The notes under the pieces were generated by a model. It did not search any database. It was not told where the DNA came from and was given only the letters and a program-made list of their open reading frames with translations. Shown here in pieces: positions 24,080-33,812 of a stretch of DNA of 64,000 bases. Within the stretch, counting starts at the first letter, position 1; the number at the start of each line of letters is the position of its first letter. A program made the position numbers and the translations under genes. This stretch comes from Dongia sedimenti (lineage in GTDB: Bacteria; Pseudomonadota; Alphaproteobacteria; Dongiales; Dongiaceae): NCBI GenBank assembly GCA_030715195.1, contig JAUYVI010000003.1:1-64000 (forward strand), written 5' to 3'.

Positions 24080-25497
24080 ATGAATCAGGAAAAGCTGGCG
24101 CGGTTCATCGGCGGGATCTGGGACGCCGAGGTCATTCCGCTGCTCTCCGAATACATCAAGATCCCGAACAAATCGCCGGACTTCGACCACGACTGGGAGA
24201 AGCACGGCTATATGGACCAGGCGGTCGATCTGCTCGCCGGCTGGGCGCGGCAGAAGCTCGCCGCCATGCCGGGCGCGACGCTCGAGGTGTTGCGCCTGCC
24301 CGGTCGGACGCCGCTGATCGTGATCGACATTCCGGGCTCCGGGCGCGACCAGGATCCGGTGCTGATGTACGGCCATCTCGATAAGCAGCCGGAGATGGTC
24401 GGCTGGGCCGAGGGCTTCGGGCCGTGGATCCCAGTGCTGAAGGACGACAAGCTCTACGGCCGCGGCGGCGCCGATGACGGCTATGCGATCTTCTCGGCGA
24501 TCACCGCGATCATGGCCCTGCGCGAGCAGGGCATCCCGCATGCCAGGGCGGTCGTGCTGATCGAGGCCTGCGAGGAGTCCGGCAGCCCGGATCTGCCGGA
24601 TTACATCGACCACATCGCGGCGCGGTTGGGCGCGCCGTCGCTGGTCGTGTGCCTGGATTCCGGCTGCGGCAATTACGAGCAGCTTTGGCTGACGACCTCG
24701 CTGCGCGGCTTGTGGAACGCCACGGTCACGGTGCGGGTGCTGCAGGAGGGGGTGCATTCGGGCGCCGCCTCCGGCATCGTGCCGTCGAGCTTTCGCATCC
24801 TGCGCCAGCTGATCTCGCGGATCGAGGACGAGGCGACCGGCGCCGTCGTGCCGCCGGAGCTCTATGCGCAGATCCCCGCCGACCGCATCGCCCAGGCCCG
24901 CGATGTCGCGCGTGTGCTCGGCGACGAAGTCAGGACCACCTATCCCTTCGCCGGTGCGACCAAGCCGGTGACCGACGATTCCGTCGAGCTGATCCTGAAC
25001 CGCGCCTGGCGGCCGCAGCTCGCGGTCACCGGCATGAGCGGCCTGCCGCAGCCGGAGAATGCCGGCAATGTGATGCTGCCTTTCACCACGGCGACCTTGA
25101 GCCTGCGCCTGCCGCCGTCACTGGATGCCGAGGGTGCCGATGCCCTGCTGCGGAAGCTGCTGACCGAGCAGGTGCCTTATGGCGCGCAGGTCGAGCTGAC
25201 CGTGCGCGCCGCCAATACCGGCTGGAACGCGCCGAGCCTCGCGCCCTGGCTGGAGAAATCGGTTGCCGCCGCGTCGCAGGCGACCTTCGGCAAGCCGCCG
25301 GCCTATTTCGGCGAAGGCGGCACCATCCCGTTCATGGGCATGCTGGGCGAGAAATTCCCAAAGGCGCAGTTCATGATCACCGGCGCGCTCGGCCCGCATT
25401 CGAATGCCCACGGGCCGAACGAGTTCCTGCACATCCCGGCCGCGAAGAAAGTGACGGCGGCGGTGTCGATGGTGTTGAAGGATCACTTGAGGGCGGC

Positions 25498-25501
<4 letters not shown>
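24080..25501 (+). CDS. M20-family metallopeptidase (dipeptidase/carboxypeptidase type)
   Basis: A 473-residue cytosolic zinc peptidase. Metal-site segments are visible: MYGHLDKQPE (H99, D101), LYGRGGADDGYA, the catalytic pair EACEESGSPD, and a late GPHSNAHGPNE. These match the CNDP/PepV-like branch that cleaves dipeptides. Ten bases after the second S9 gene, it likely finishes hydrolysis of imported peptides. It overlaps the convergent sufS gene by four bases and no terminator separates them. Confidence 0.92.
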
Positions 25502-26727
<1,226 letters not shown>

Positions 26728-26792
26728 GACGGCGGGCGGATGGGATTATGTCAAGCGTGGCGGCCCCGGGCGGGGGGCATGCTATGCTCGCC

Positions 26793-26832
26793 TTGACAGG
26801 CGGAGCGGCCGGCACGATCATTTGTGTACAAA
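26793..26832 (+). promoter_or_regulatory. Promoter plus TTTGTGTACAAA operator of the PotD-type operon
   Basis: TTGACA (26793-26798), a 17-bp spacer and GATCAT (26816-26821) form a good sigma-70 promoter. The -10 runs directly into the palindrome TTTGT-GT-ACAAA (26821-26832), which would sit over the transcription start. This arrangement suits a repressor, with a core typical of GntR-family sites (general knowledge). The leader to the ATG at 26887 is about 60 nt. Confidence 0.55.
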
Positions 26833-26886
26833 CAAATTCAGCCAACAGGCTTTTCTGAACACTTAGGACCCACAGGGAGGGTGAAA

Positions 26887-27996
26887 ATGACGGAGATTTC
26901 CAAGTTCCGGTCTTTGGGCCGGAGCAACCGCCGGCAGTTTCTGGCCGGCGCCACGGCCTTGGGCGTCGGCGCGACCGTGCTCGGCGCGCCGCGGATCGCG
27001 CGTGCGGCCGGCGACGTGAAGGTCTTGAACTGGCAGGGCTACGGCACGGACGAGGCCTGGTCGGTCGATGCCTTCCACAAGGCGACCGGCAACACGGTGA
27101 CCCACGACTACTACAATTCCGAATCCGAGATGATCACCAAGATGCGCACCAATCCCGGTGGCTATGACGTGGTCGTCACCAACTGCGCCTGGAACAACAT
27201 CGCTTCCAAGGAAGGGCTGATCCAGCCGCTCGACCCGGCGAAGATCCCGCATTGGGCCGATCTCAACCCGGCGTTCCGGGATTCCCCGCTGCTGAACGAC
27301 GGCGGCAAGCCGTTCGGCGCGGCCTGGGTCTGGGGCATCACCGCGATCGCCTACAGCACCGACGTGTTCAAGGAATCGCCGGCGACCTTGGCGACGCTCT
27401 GGGATCCCAAACTGAAGAAGCGCGTGGCGCTGCGCGATGACGGCATCGAGGCGGTGAGCTTCGGCGCGATCGCGACCGGTCAGGACATGAACCATCCGGC
27501 CGACCTCGCGAAAGTGAAAGCGAAGCTCCTGGAGTTGAAGAGCAATGTCGCGCTGCTTTGGTCGTCGGAAGACGAGTGGAACAAGCAGTTCGCCGCCAAG
27601 GCTTTCGACATCTCGGTCTATTGGAGCGGCTCCGCGCTGCGCAGCAAGACCCAGTTCAAGCTGCCGGTCGGCTACTACGTTCCAAAGGAAGGCGGCATCG
27701 GCTGGTTCGACGGTCTCGCCGTCGTGAAGGACTCGCCGAACCCCGACGGCGCCCATGCCTTCATCAACTGGATGATCGATCCGAAGTTCTACGTCGAATG
27801 GGCAACCAAGGTCGGCGCGCCGGCCTCGGCCAATCCGAAGGCGATGGAGGCTTTGCCCGACAGCGATCCGTCGAAGTCGTTCTACAGCGACCAGGAAGCG
27901 ATCAAGCGCCTGCAGTTCATGGCGCCCTTGAGCGACAAGGAGAAGCAGGACTACTCCGACCTCTGGGCCGAGGTGAAGACCGCATTCGCGGGATAG
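26887..27996 (+). CDS. PotD-type ABC transporter substrate-binding protein
   Basis: A 369-residue binding protein of the spermidine/putrescine-like family, exported by a twin-arginine signal (NRRQFLAG, hydrophobic ATALGVGATVLGAP, cleavage near ARA-A). The mature part starts with VKVLNWQGYGTDEAW and has the family's KMRTNPGGYDVVVTNC block. The ATG at 26887 is preceded by AGGGAGG; a GTG at 26824 lies within the operator region. The family also transports other cations and sugar or phosphonate compounds, so polyamine specificity is not certain. It begins a seven-gene operon to 34733. Confidence 0.9.
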   Translation: MTEISKFRSLGRSNRRQFLAGATALGVGATVLGAPRIARAAGDVKVLNWQGYGTDEAWSVDAFHKATGNTVTHDYYNSESEMITKMRTNPGGYDVVVTNCAWNNIASKEGLIQPLDPAKIPHWADLNPAFRDSPLLNDGGKPFGAAWVWGITAIAYSTDVFKESPATLATLWDPKLKKRVALRDDGIEAVSFGAIATGQDMNHPADLAKVKAKLLELKSNVALLWSSEDEWNKQFAAKAFDISVYWSGSALRSKTQFKLPVGYYVPKEGGIGWFDGLAVVKDSPNPDGAHAFINWMIDPKFYVEWATKVGAPASANPKAMEALPDSDPSKSFYSDQEAIKRLQFMAPLSDKEKQDYSDLWAEVKTAFAG

Positions 27997-28070
27997 CGGA
28001 TGCAGGTCAGCGCAGGATGAACCCGGCGCTGGATCTGCAGCATCGCGGCCGCAGCAACCCCCTACCTGGC

Positions 28071-28159
28071 CTCCCCCCAACTTGGGGGGAGGGATTCTTT
28101 TGAAGTCGCTGTTTGGAGAGACAGCCTAATCAATCTCCCGCCCCCAAGATGGGGGCGGG
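28071..28159. repeat. Paired C-run/G-run hairpin element
   Basis: Hairpin 1 is CTCCCCCCAA-C-TTGGGGGGAG (28071-28091). Hairpin 2 is CCCGCCCCCA-AGA-TGGGGGCGGG (28137-28159). The flanks (GCAGCAACCCCC near 28050 and GGGGGTTGATGCAGC near 28176) make the two halves roughly inverted copies. It occupies most of the 241-bp gap between the PotD-type gene and its permease. A related element lies at 56187-56343. It may also act as an attenuator between the binding protein and the membrane genes. Confidence 0.7.
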
Positions 28160-28237
28160 TTGGGGTGGGGGTTGATGCAGCCTGAGCGCTTATGATCCAG
28201 CGCCAAGTCTCTTTTCCACAGGACGAGCGGAGTACGT

Positions 28238-29101
28238 ATGTCGCCACGCCAGCGGCAAAAATGGGCGATCTTCGGGCTGACCGGGCCGGCCTATGCCTGG
28301 CTGGCGGTGACGATCTTTCTGCCGCTTTCGGCTATGCTGTATTGCAGCGTGCTCGACGTTTCGCCGCTGGTGCCGCGTCCGGCCAGCTTCACGCTGGCGA
28401 ATTACGCGGCGTTCTTTCAGAAGTCCTTCTATCTGCCGCTGACCTGGTGGTCGATCCTGCTCGGCTTCTGGACCACCTTGTTCTGCTTTCTCGTCGGCTA
28501 TCCGGCGGCCTACGCGCTCGCCAAGCGTGTCAAAGGACGCTGGCGCGAGGCCCTGTTCCTGCTGATCGTCCTGCCGTTCTGGAGCAACGCCCTGGTGCGC
28601 ATCTTCTCCTGGACCATGGTGCTCCGGCAAGGCGGGTTCCTGGACATGGCGCTGCATTCCGTCTTTCCCGATGCGCCGGCCTTCAACCTGCTGTTTACCT
28701 ATCCCGCCGTGGTGATCGGCCTGGTGCATTCGTATCTGCCCTACATGATCCTCACCTGCTACGTCTCGCTGCAGGCAATCGATGATTCGCTCATGGAGGC
28801 GGCGCGCAGCCTCGGTGCCGAAAACACGACCGTGTTCCGGCGCGTCGTGTTCCCGCTGAGCCTGCCCGGCGTGATCTCCGGCGCCGTGCTGATCTTCGTG
28901 CCAGTGATCGGCTCGTTCATGGAACCGCGCATCCTGGGCGGCGCCAAGGGTGCCACGCTCGGCATGAACATCGAGGAGCAATTCACCGTGACCGCGAATT
29001 GGCCGCTGGGCGCTGCGCTCTCTTTCACCATGCTGGCGATTGTGCTGGTGATTTTCGCCGTGCTCTACCCGATCCTGAAGCGCCGCGGGGTCTGGGCATG
29101 A
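28238..29101 (+). CDS. PotB-type ABC transporter permease
   Basis: A 287-residue permease with six membrane helices. The N-terminal LTGPAYAWLAVTIFLPLSAMLYCS region and the EAA loop (MEAARSLGAENTTVFRRVVFPLSLPG, beginning near residue 186) are typical of the PotB branch. It overlaps the next permease by 4 bp (ATGA). It forms the membrane channel with the PotC-type neighbour. Confidence 0.92.
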   Translation: MSPRQRQKWAIFGLTGPAYAWLAVTIFLPLSAMLYCSVLDVSPLVPRPASFTLANYAAFFQKSFYLPLTWWSILLGFWTTLFCFLVGYPAAYALAKRVKGRWREALFLLIVLPFWSNALVRIFSWTMVLRQGGFLDMALHSVFPDAPAFNLLFTYPAVVIGLVHSYLPYMILTCYVSLQAIDDSLMEAARSLGAENTTVFRRVVFPLSLPGVISGAVLIFVPVIGSFMEPRILGGAKGATLGMNIEEQFTVTANWPLGAALSFTMLAIVLVIFAVLYPILKRRGVWA

Positions 29102-29904
29102 AACGCAAACTCGATATCGGCGGCGGGATCGCCAAGACCTATCTGGCGCTGGTGCTGCTGTTCCTCTACGTCCCGATCCTGGTCATGGCACTGCTCGCCT
29201 TCAACCGCTCGCCGCTCTACCAGATGCCGTTCGAGTTCGACCTGGTATGGTTCAAGGCGCTGGCCGAGAACGACCGGCTGCTCAATGCCGGGTGGAACAG
29301 CGTGGTGATCGCGCTGGTGAACACCGTGGTTGCGACGGTGCTTGGAACCGCGGCGGCGCTCGCCTTTTCGCGCTATCAGTTCCGCGGGCGCCAGGTGATG
29401 CAACTGCTCCTGCTGCCGCCGATCACCATTCCCTGGCTGGTCATCGGCACGGCGATGCTGGTCTTCTTCTACTGGACCTTCCCGCTGATGGGCTTGAGGC
29501 CGCGGGGGTTGCACGCGATCCTGCTGGGCCACGTGGCCCTGTCGCTCCCCTATGTGATCATCGTGGTCGGGGCGCGGCTGGCGGATTTCCCGAAGGCGGT
29601 GGAGGAGGCGGCGGCGACCCTGGGGGCCACGCCCTGGCAGACCTTCTGGCGGGTTTCCGCGCCGATCATCGCCCCGGGTGTCGTGGCGGCCGCCCTGTTC
29701 GCCTTCGCGACCTCGTTCGACCAGTTCGTCATCTCCTATTTCCTGGCGCCCCCGGGCGTGACCACCCTGCCGGTCGAGATCTACACCTCGATCCGCAAGG
29801 GCTTCACCCCGGAGATCAACGCCATTTCCACCATCATCATCGCGGTTTCGATGGGCGTCATGCTGATCACCGCTCGGTTCTACAAATTCGGCGGGGAGCG
29901 ATGA
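29098..29904 (+). CDS. PotC-type ABC transporter permease
   Basis: A 268-residue permease. The early LLFLYVPILVMALLAFNRSP motif and the EAA loop (VEEAAATLGATPWQTFWRV) identify the PotC branch. The ATG at 29098 overlaps the PotB-type stop, and its own stop overlaps the ATPase start by four bases, so the three genes are translationally coupled. Confidence 0.92.
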   Translation: MKRKLDIGGGIAKTYLALVLLFLYVPILVMALLAFNRSPLYQMPFEFDLVWFKALAENDRLLNAGWNSVVIALVNTVVATVLGTAAALAFSRYQFRGRQVMQLLLLPPITIPWLVIGTAMLVFFYWTFPLMGLRPRGLHAILLGHVALSLPYVIIVVGARLADFPKAVEEAAATLGATPWQTFWRVSAPIIAPGVVAAALFAFATSFDQFVISYFLAPPGVTTLPVEIYTSIRKGFTPEINAISTIIIAVSMGVMLITARFYKFGGER

Positions 29905-30968
29905 GCCAGGTCGAAGTCGTCGGATGCACCAAGCGCTACGGCGCGATCGCCGCGCTGGACAACGTCTCGCTCAAGTTCGTGGAAGGCGAGCTGTTCGGCC
30001 TGCTCGGGCCCAGCGGCAGCGGCAAAACCACGCTGCTGCGCGCGGTCGCCGGGTTCATCGATCTCGATCACGGTCAGGTTCTGCTGGACGGGGAGGATAT
30101 CGGTCCCATCCCGGTGCACAAGCGGGACATTGGCATGGTGTTCCAGAACTATGCGCTGTTCCCGCATATGACCGTGTTCGACAACGTTGCCTTCGGCCTC
30201 TCGGTGCGGAAGATGCCGGCAGGCGAGATCAAGAGCCGTGTCGACGAAATCCTCGGCCTGGTGCGGCTCGGCGGGCTGCAGGAGCGCAAGCCTAAGCAGC
30301 TTTCGGGCGGCCAGCAGCAGCGCGTCGCCCTGGCGCGCGCCTTGGTGACGCGGCCGAAGGTGCTGCTGCTCGACGAGCCCTTGGGCGCGCTCGACAAGCA
30401 CCTGCGCGAGGAAATGCAGGTCGAGCTGCGGCGGATCCAGCGTGAGGTCGGCATCACCACGATCTTCGTGACGCACGATCAGGAAGAGGCAATGACCCTG
30501 AGTGATCGCATCGCCATCATGAACCAGGGCCGGATCGAGCAGCTCGGGCCGCCGCTGGATGTTTACGAGCACCCGATCAACCGTTTCGCGGCCGGCTTCC
30601 TGGGCGTCGCCAACTTCCTCGAAGGCCGGGTCGTGAGCGTCTCGGGCAATGAGGCGCGGATCGATCTCAAGCTCGGCGGACAGGCCGTCGCACCGGCGGA
30701 CGGCTACCGCGCCGGCGATTCCGCCGTGCTGGCGGTTCGGCCGGAGAAGATCGGCGTCGATGCCGGCGGCCGCTCTGCCGGCGTGAACCAGCTCTCCGGC
30801 AAGGTGATCGGCGCCGTCTTCTCGGGCAGCAGCACGACCTATCGCGTTCAGGTCGACGACCAGGTCATCTCGGTCTTCCAGCAGAACAGCACGCCACGCC
30901 GGTTCCAACCCGACGATCCCGTGACCCTCCATTGGTCGCCGGAGCATAATGTGCCGGTCGCTCCCTGA
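29901..30968 (+). CDS. PotA-type ABC transporter ATP-binding protein
   Basis: A 355-residue ATPase. Walker A GPSGSGKTT (about residues 34-42), signature LSGGQQQRVALARAL, Walker B LLLDEPLGALD, H-loop (FVTHDQEEAM), then a C-terminal TOBE-type regulatory domain (about 275-355). It energises the PotB/C-type permease. Start ATG 29901 within the overlap ATGA. 54 bp separate it from the hydrolase gene downstream. Confidence 0.93.
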   Translation: MSQVEVVGCTKRYGAIAALDNVSLKFVEGELFGLLGPSGSGKTTLLRAVAGFIDLDHGQVLLDGEDIGPIPVHKRDIGMVFQNYALFPHMTVFDNVAFGLSVRKMPAGEIKSRVDEILGLVRLGGLQERKPKQLSGGQQQRVALARALVTRPKVLLLDEPLGALDKHLREEMQVELRRIQREVGITTIFVTHDQEEAMTLSDRIAIMNQGRIEQLGPPLDVYEHPINRFAAGFLGVANFLEGRVVSVSGNEARIDLKLGGQAVAPADGYRAGDSAVLAVRPEKIGVDAGGRSAGVNQLSGKVIGAVFSGSSTTYRVQVDDQVISVFQQNSTPRRFQPDDPVTLHWSPEHNVPVAP

Positions 30969-31021
30969 TTCGGAATAGCCAGTCTAAGATAGAAGAGTTG
31001 GGGTGATGGGAGGATGGGGAG

Positions 31022-31612
31022 ATGGGAATGCCGCAGCTCTCGCGCGCCATGCACATCGTCATCGACATGCAGCGGCTGTTCGCCGAGCATCCGGACTGGG
31101 CGGTCAAGGATATCGGCCGGATCCGCAAGGACGTGACCTGGCTGGCCGAGCACAAGCCCGGCCGCACGCTCTGGACCCGCTTCATCCCGGCGCAGAATGT
31201 CGAAGCGGCGCAGGGCTCCTGGCGCAAATACTATGAGCAGTGGCCGAGCGCGACCTTGGACGGCGGTGGTGCTGCCTATGTGGATCTGTTGCCGGAGCAT
31301 CGGACCCTCGCGGGCAAGGCGCAGATCTTCGACAAGTCGACCTTTTCCGCTTTCGGCAACGAGAAGCTCGTGGCGACGCTGCAATCGGCGGGCATCGAGA
31401 CCTTGATTCTCTCCGGCGTCGAGACCGACGTCTGCGTCTGGGCGACCGCGCTGGATGCGGTCGATGCCGGCTTCTTCGTGGTGCTGGCACGCGATGCGCT
31501 GACCAGCTTCTCGCCGGAGGCACACCAGGCGATGCTGGAGGTGATCGCGCCGCGTTTTGCGCCGCAGGTCGCCGTCATGAATCATGCGGAGTTGGAAGCG
31601 GCGTGGAAATAG
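31022..31612 (+). CDS. Isochorismatase-family cysteine hydrolase
   Basis: A 196-residue enzyme of the isochorismatase-like fold. The Asp-Lys-Cys triad is visible: D15 (VIDMQRLF), K105 (FDKSTFSAF) and C138 (SGVETDVCVWATALDA). Most bacterial members are amidases such as nicotinamidase, N-carbamoylsarcosine amidase, ureidoacrylate or biuret hydrolase, so it probably cuts an amide or carbamoyl group. The start at 31022 follows GGAGATGGGGAG. It overlaps the following glycoside hydrolase by ten bases, which ties its role to the imported compound. Confidence 0.88.
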   Translation: MGMPQLSRAMHIVIDMQRLFAEHPDWAVKDIGRIRKDVTWLAEHKPGRTLWTRFIPAQNVEAAQGSWRKYYEQWPSATLDGGGAAYVDLLPEHRTLAGKAQIFDKSTFSAFGNEKLVATLQSAGIETLILSGVETDVCVWATALDAVDAGFFVVLARDALTSFSPEAHQAMLEVIAPRFAPQVAVMNHAELEAAWK

Positions 31613-33786
31613 AACCGGCTTGGAACACCTGGGACAGCGTCTACCCGGCGCAGATGACCTATCTGCCGCTGGGCCTCACCGTCACCCCTTGCGCCTATGC
31701 GGCCAGCACCGGCACCTTCACCACCTTTCCGGCGACCGCGAAGGGCCTCTCGCTGGGTGAACGCGAGATCGACGGATCCGCGGTCAACCTCCACTTGGCG
31801 CTCTCAGGCACGGAATTGGAGTGGCATTACCGGAAGGCGAGTGCCACGCAGTTGCGCGGCGGCTGGGAAGCACGGAGATTCGGCGAGTGGGGCTTGCGCT
31901 TCTGGGTGATGCTGGTCTTGCGGCTCGATCCCGGGCATGACGGCAACCTGGTCGGTTGGCGCTACGATCCGGAGACGGGCACGCTGTCGGCGCATACGCG
32001 CGGCATCGAAATCAGCGTCGCGGGCGATGCCGCGCCGCTGATGGTGACCTTTCATGAGTCGATCGCGGCGCTGGAGCAGGAGTTCAAGACCCACGGCTAT
32101 TTCTATCTCGGCTCGCGCGGCACCGAGGGCGAGGTCGCGGTGCTGCGCTACAATCTCGAGGAGATGCCGCGCTTCAACTTCCGCGTCGATGTCGGCAAGC
32201 CGGCCGAACCCATCACGACCGAGCTGAAGTCGCGCCAATCCGGATTTGCCGCGGCGCCGCTCGACGCCTTGCGCGACCTCGTGGGCTGGAACACGGTCTT
32301 CGATTCCATCAACCGGCGGCGTTACATGTCGTTGAGCCGCAACTGGGTGGCGCAGAAATTCGGCGGCTTCGGCGTCTGGCTCGACGATCTCTTCTATCAC
32401 GCGCTGATGAGCGCCCTGTTCGATCCGGCCCTGGCCCGGGACTGCATCAAGGCGGTGCTCGCGACCGAGACGCCGGAGGGCAACTTCGCCTGCCTCATCA
32501 CCGGCAACGACCGCTGGATCGACCGCTCCCAACCGCCGATCTGCAGCTTCGTGCTATGGAAGATCTGGCAGCATACCGGGGACGACGCCCTGGTCGACCT
32601 CGCCTATGGGCGGCTGCTGCAGAATCACGATTGGTGGTTCGATCACCGCGACGGCAATAAAGATGGTCTCATGGCCTGGGGCACCTCGCCGGTCGGCGAC
32701 GGTCTCTACAAGCGCACCAAGCTCGGCGCCAAGAACGAGTCCAGCATGGACAACTCCCCGATCCATGACGAGGCGCATTACGATCCGCAGAGCGGCTGCC
32801 TCGACCAGGCCGATGTCGGGCTGAACAGCCTGCTGGCCCTCGATGGCGAGGTGCTGGCGCTGTTCGCCCGCAAGCGCGGCGACGCGAAGACCGCCAAGCG
32901 GCTGGAAGACCGTGCCGCGGCCTTGCGGGCGCGCATCGAGGAGCGGCTCTGGGACGGACAGCGCGCGGTCTTCGCGAACCGGCGCTGGAACGGCAATTTC
33001 ATCCGCAGCCTGGCGCCGACCAGTTTCTATCCCATGCTGGCCGGTGCCGCGTCTGCCGAGCAGCAAGCGCATCTTCTGCATTGGCTGCACGATCCGAAGG
33101 CGTTCGGTGGCACCCATCGCCTCCCATCGGTGACGCGGGACGATCCCGCCTATCACGACAATGTCTATTGGCGCGGGCGGATCTGGCCACCGCTGAACTA
33201 CCTGACCTATGGCGGGCTGAAGCGCTGCGGCTTTGACTCCGATGCGTCGAAACTGGCGGAGGACAGCGTGACTTTGTTCGCCGCCGCCTGGACCAAGCGG
33301 CAAATGCCGGAGAACTTCAGCGCCGAGACCGGCGCCGCCGACGACCAGGTGGATACCGACCTCTTCTATGGCTGGGGCGGGTTGATGCCGCTGATCGGCA
33401 TCAACGAAATAATCGATGTGACACCCTGGAACGGCTGGGAGATCACGCCCCGGCCGGCCGGGGCTTCCGGGGATTGGCGGTTGGGCCCGCTGCGCGCCTT
33501 CGGCCGGATGGCCGAACTGGTCTCGCAAGGCGGCTGGCTGACCCTCACGCTGGATGCGCAGCCGGTGCTGCGGACCGACATCGCCACCCGGCTGTCGCGG
33601 ATTGAGATTCGGGTCGACGGCATCGACCTGGAGACAAAGGGCGGCGGCACAATGGAGCTTTCGGCCCAGGCGACAGGGACGCTTCGGTCGGCTAAGTTCG
33701 ATGGGCGCGCCATCGCGGCTGCCGGAGGTGCGGTCACTTTGCCCGCGGTGGATACGCCGCGGCGCCTGGAGCTGCGCTGGAACTAG
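31603..33786 (+). CDS. GH63-like (MGH1-type) glycoside hydrolase
   Basis: A 727-residue enzyme with an N-terminal beta domain (about 1-270) and an (alpha/alpha)6-barrel of the GH63/glucosylglycerate-hydrolase type. Probable acid D354 lies in NKDGLMAWGTSP and probable base E575 in ENFSAETG. The barrel motif VYWRGRIWPPLNYLTYGG is shared by GH37 and GH63. It has no signal peptide, so it acts on a glycoside in the cytosol. I chose the GTG at 31603 (GGAAG just upstream), because reading further upstream gives only the shadow of the isochorismatase gene. Bacterial relatives include alpha-glucosidases and hydrolases of glucosyl- or mannosylglycerate. Confidence 0.82.
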   Translation: MEIEPAWNTWDSVYPAQMTYLPLGLTVTPCAYAASTGTFTTFPATAKGLSLGEREIDGSAVNLHLALSGTELEWHYRKASATQLRGGWEARRFGEWGLRFWVMLVLRLDPGHDGNLVGWRYDPETGTLSAHTRGIEISVAGDAAPLMVTFHESIAALEQEFKTHGYFYLGSRGTEGEVAVLRYNLEEMPRFNFRVDVGKPAEPITTELKSRQSGFAAAPLDALRDLVGWNTVFDSINRRRYMSLSRNWVAQKFGGFGVWLDDLFYHALMSALFDPALARDCIKAVLATETPEGNFACLITGNDRWIDRSQPPICSFVLWKIWQHTGDDALVDLAYGRLLQNHDWWFDHRDGNKDGLMAWGTSPVGDGLYKRTKLGAKNESSMDNSPIHDEAHYDPQSGCLDQADVGLNSLLALDGEVLALFARKRGDAKTAKRLEDRAAALRARIEERLWDGQRAVFANRRWNGNFIRSLAPTSFYPMLAGAASAEQQAHLLHWLHDPKAFGGTHRLPSVTRDDPAYHDNVYWRGRIWPPLNYLTYGGLKRCGFDSDASKLAEDSVTLFAAAWTKRQMPENFSAETGAADDQVDTDLFYGWGGLMPLIGINEIIDVTPWNGWEITPRPAGASGDWRLGPLRAFGRMAELVSQGGWLTLTLDAQPVLRTDIATRLSRIEIRVDGIDLETKGGGTMELSAQATGTLRSAKFDGRAIAAAGGAVTLPAVDTPRRLELRWN

Positions 33787-33812
33787 AAAAGACCCGCTAA
33801 GGGGAGGGGATC

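Noticed and set aside
31240..31602. Upstream extension of the GH63-like gene
   Set aside because: Those 121 codons are the shadow of the isochorismatase gene in another frame. A GTG with a ribosome-binding site at 31603 is the better start.
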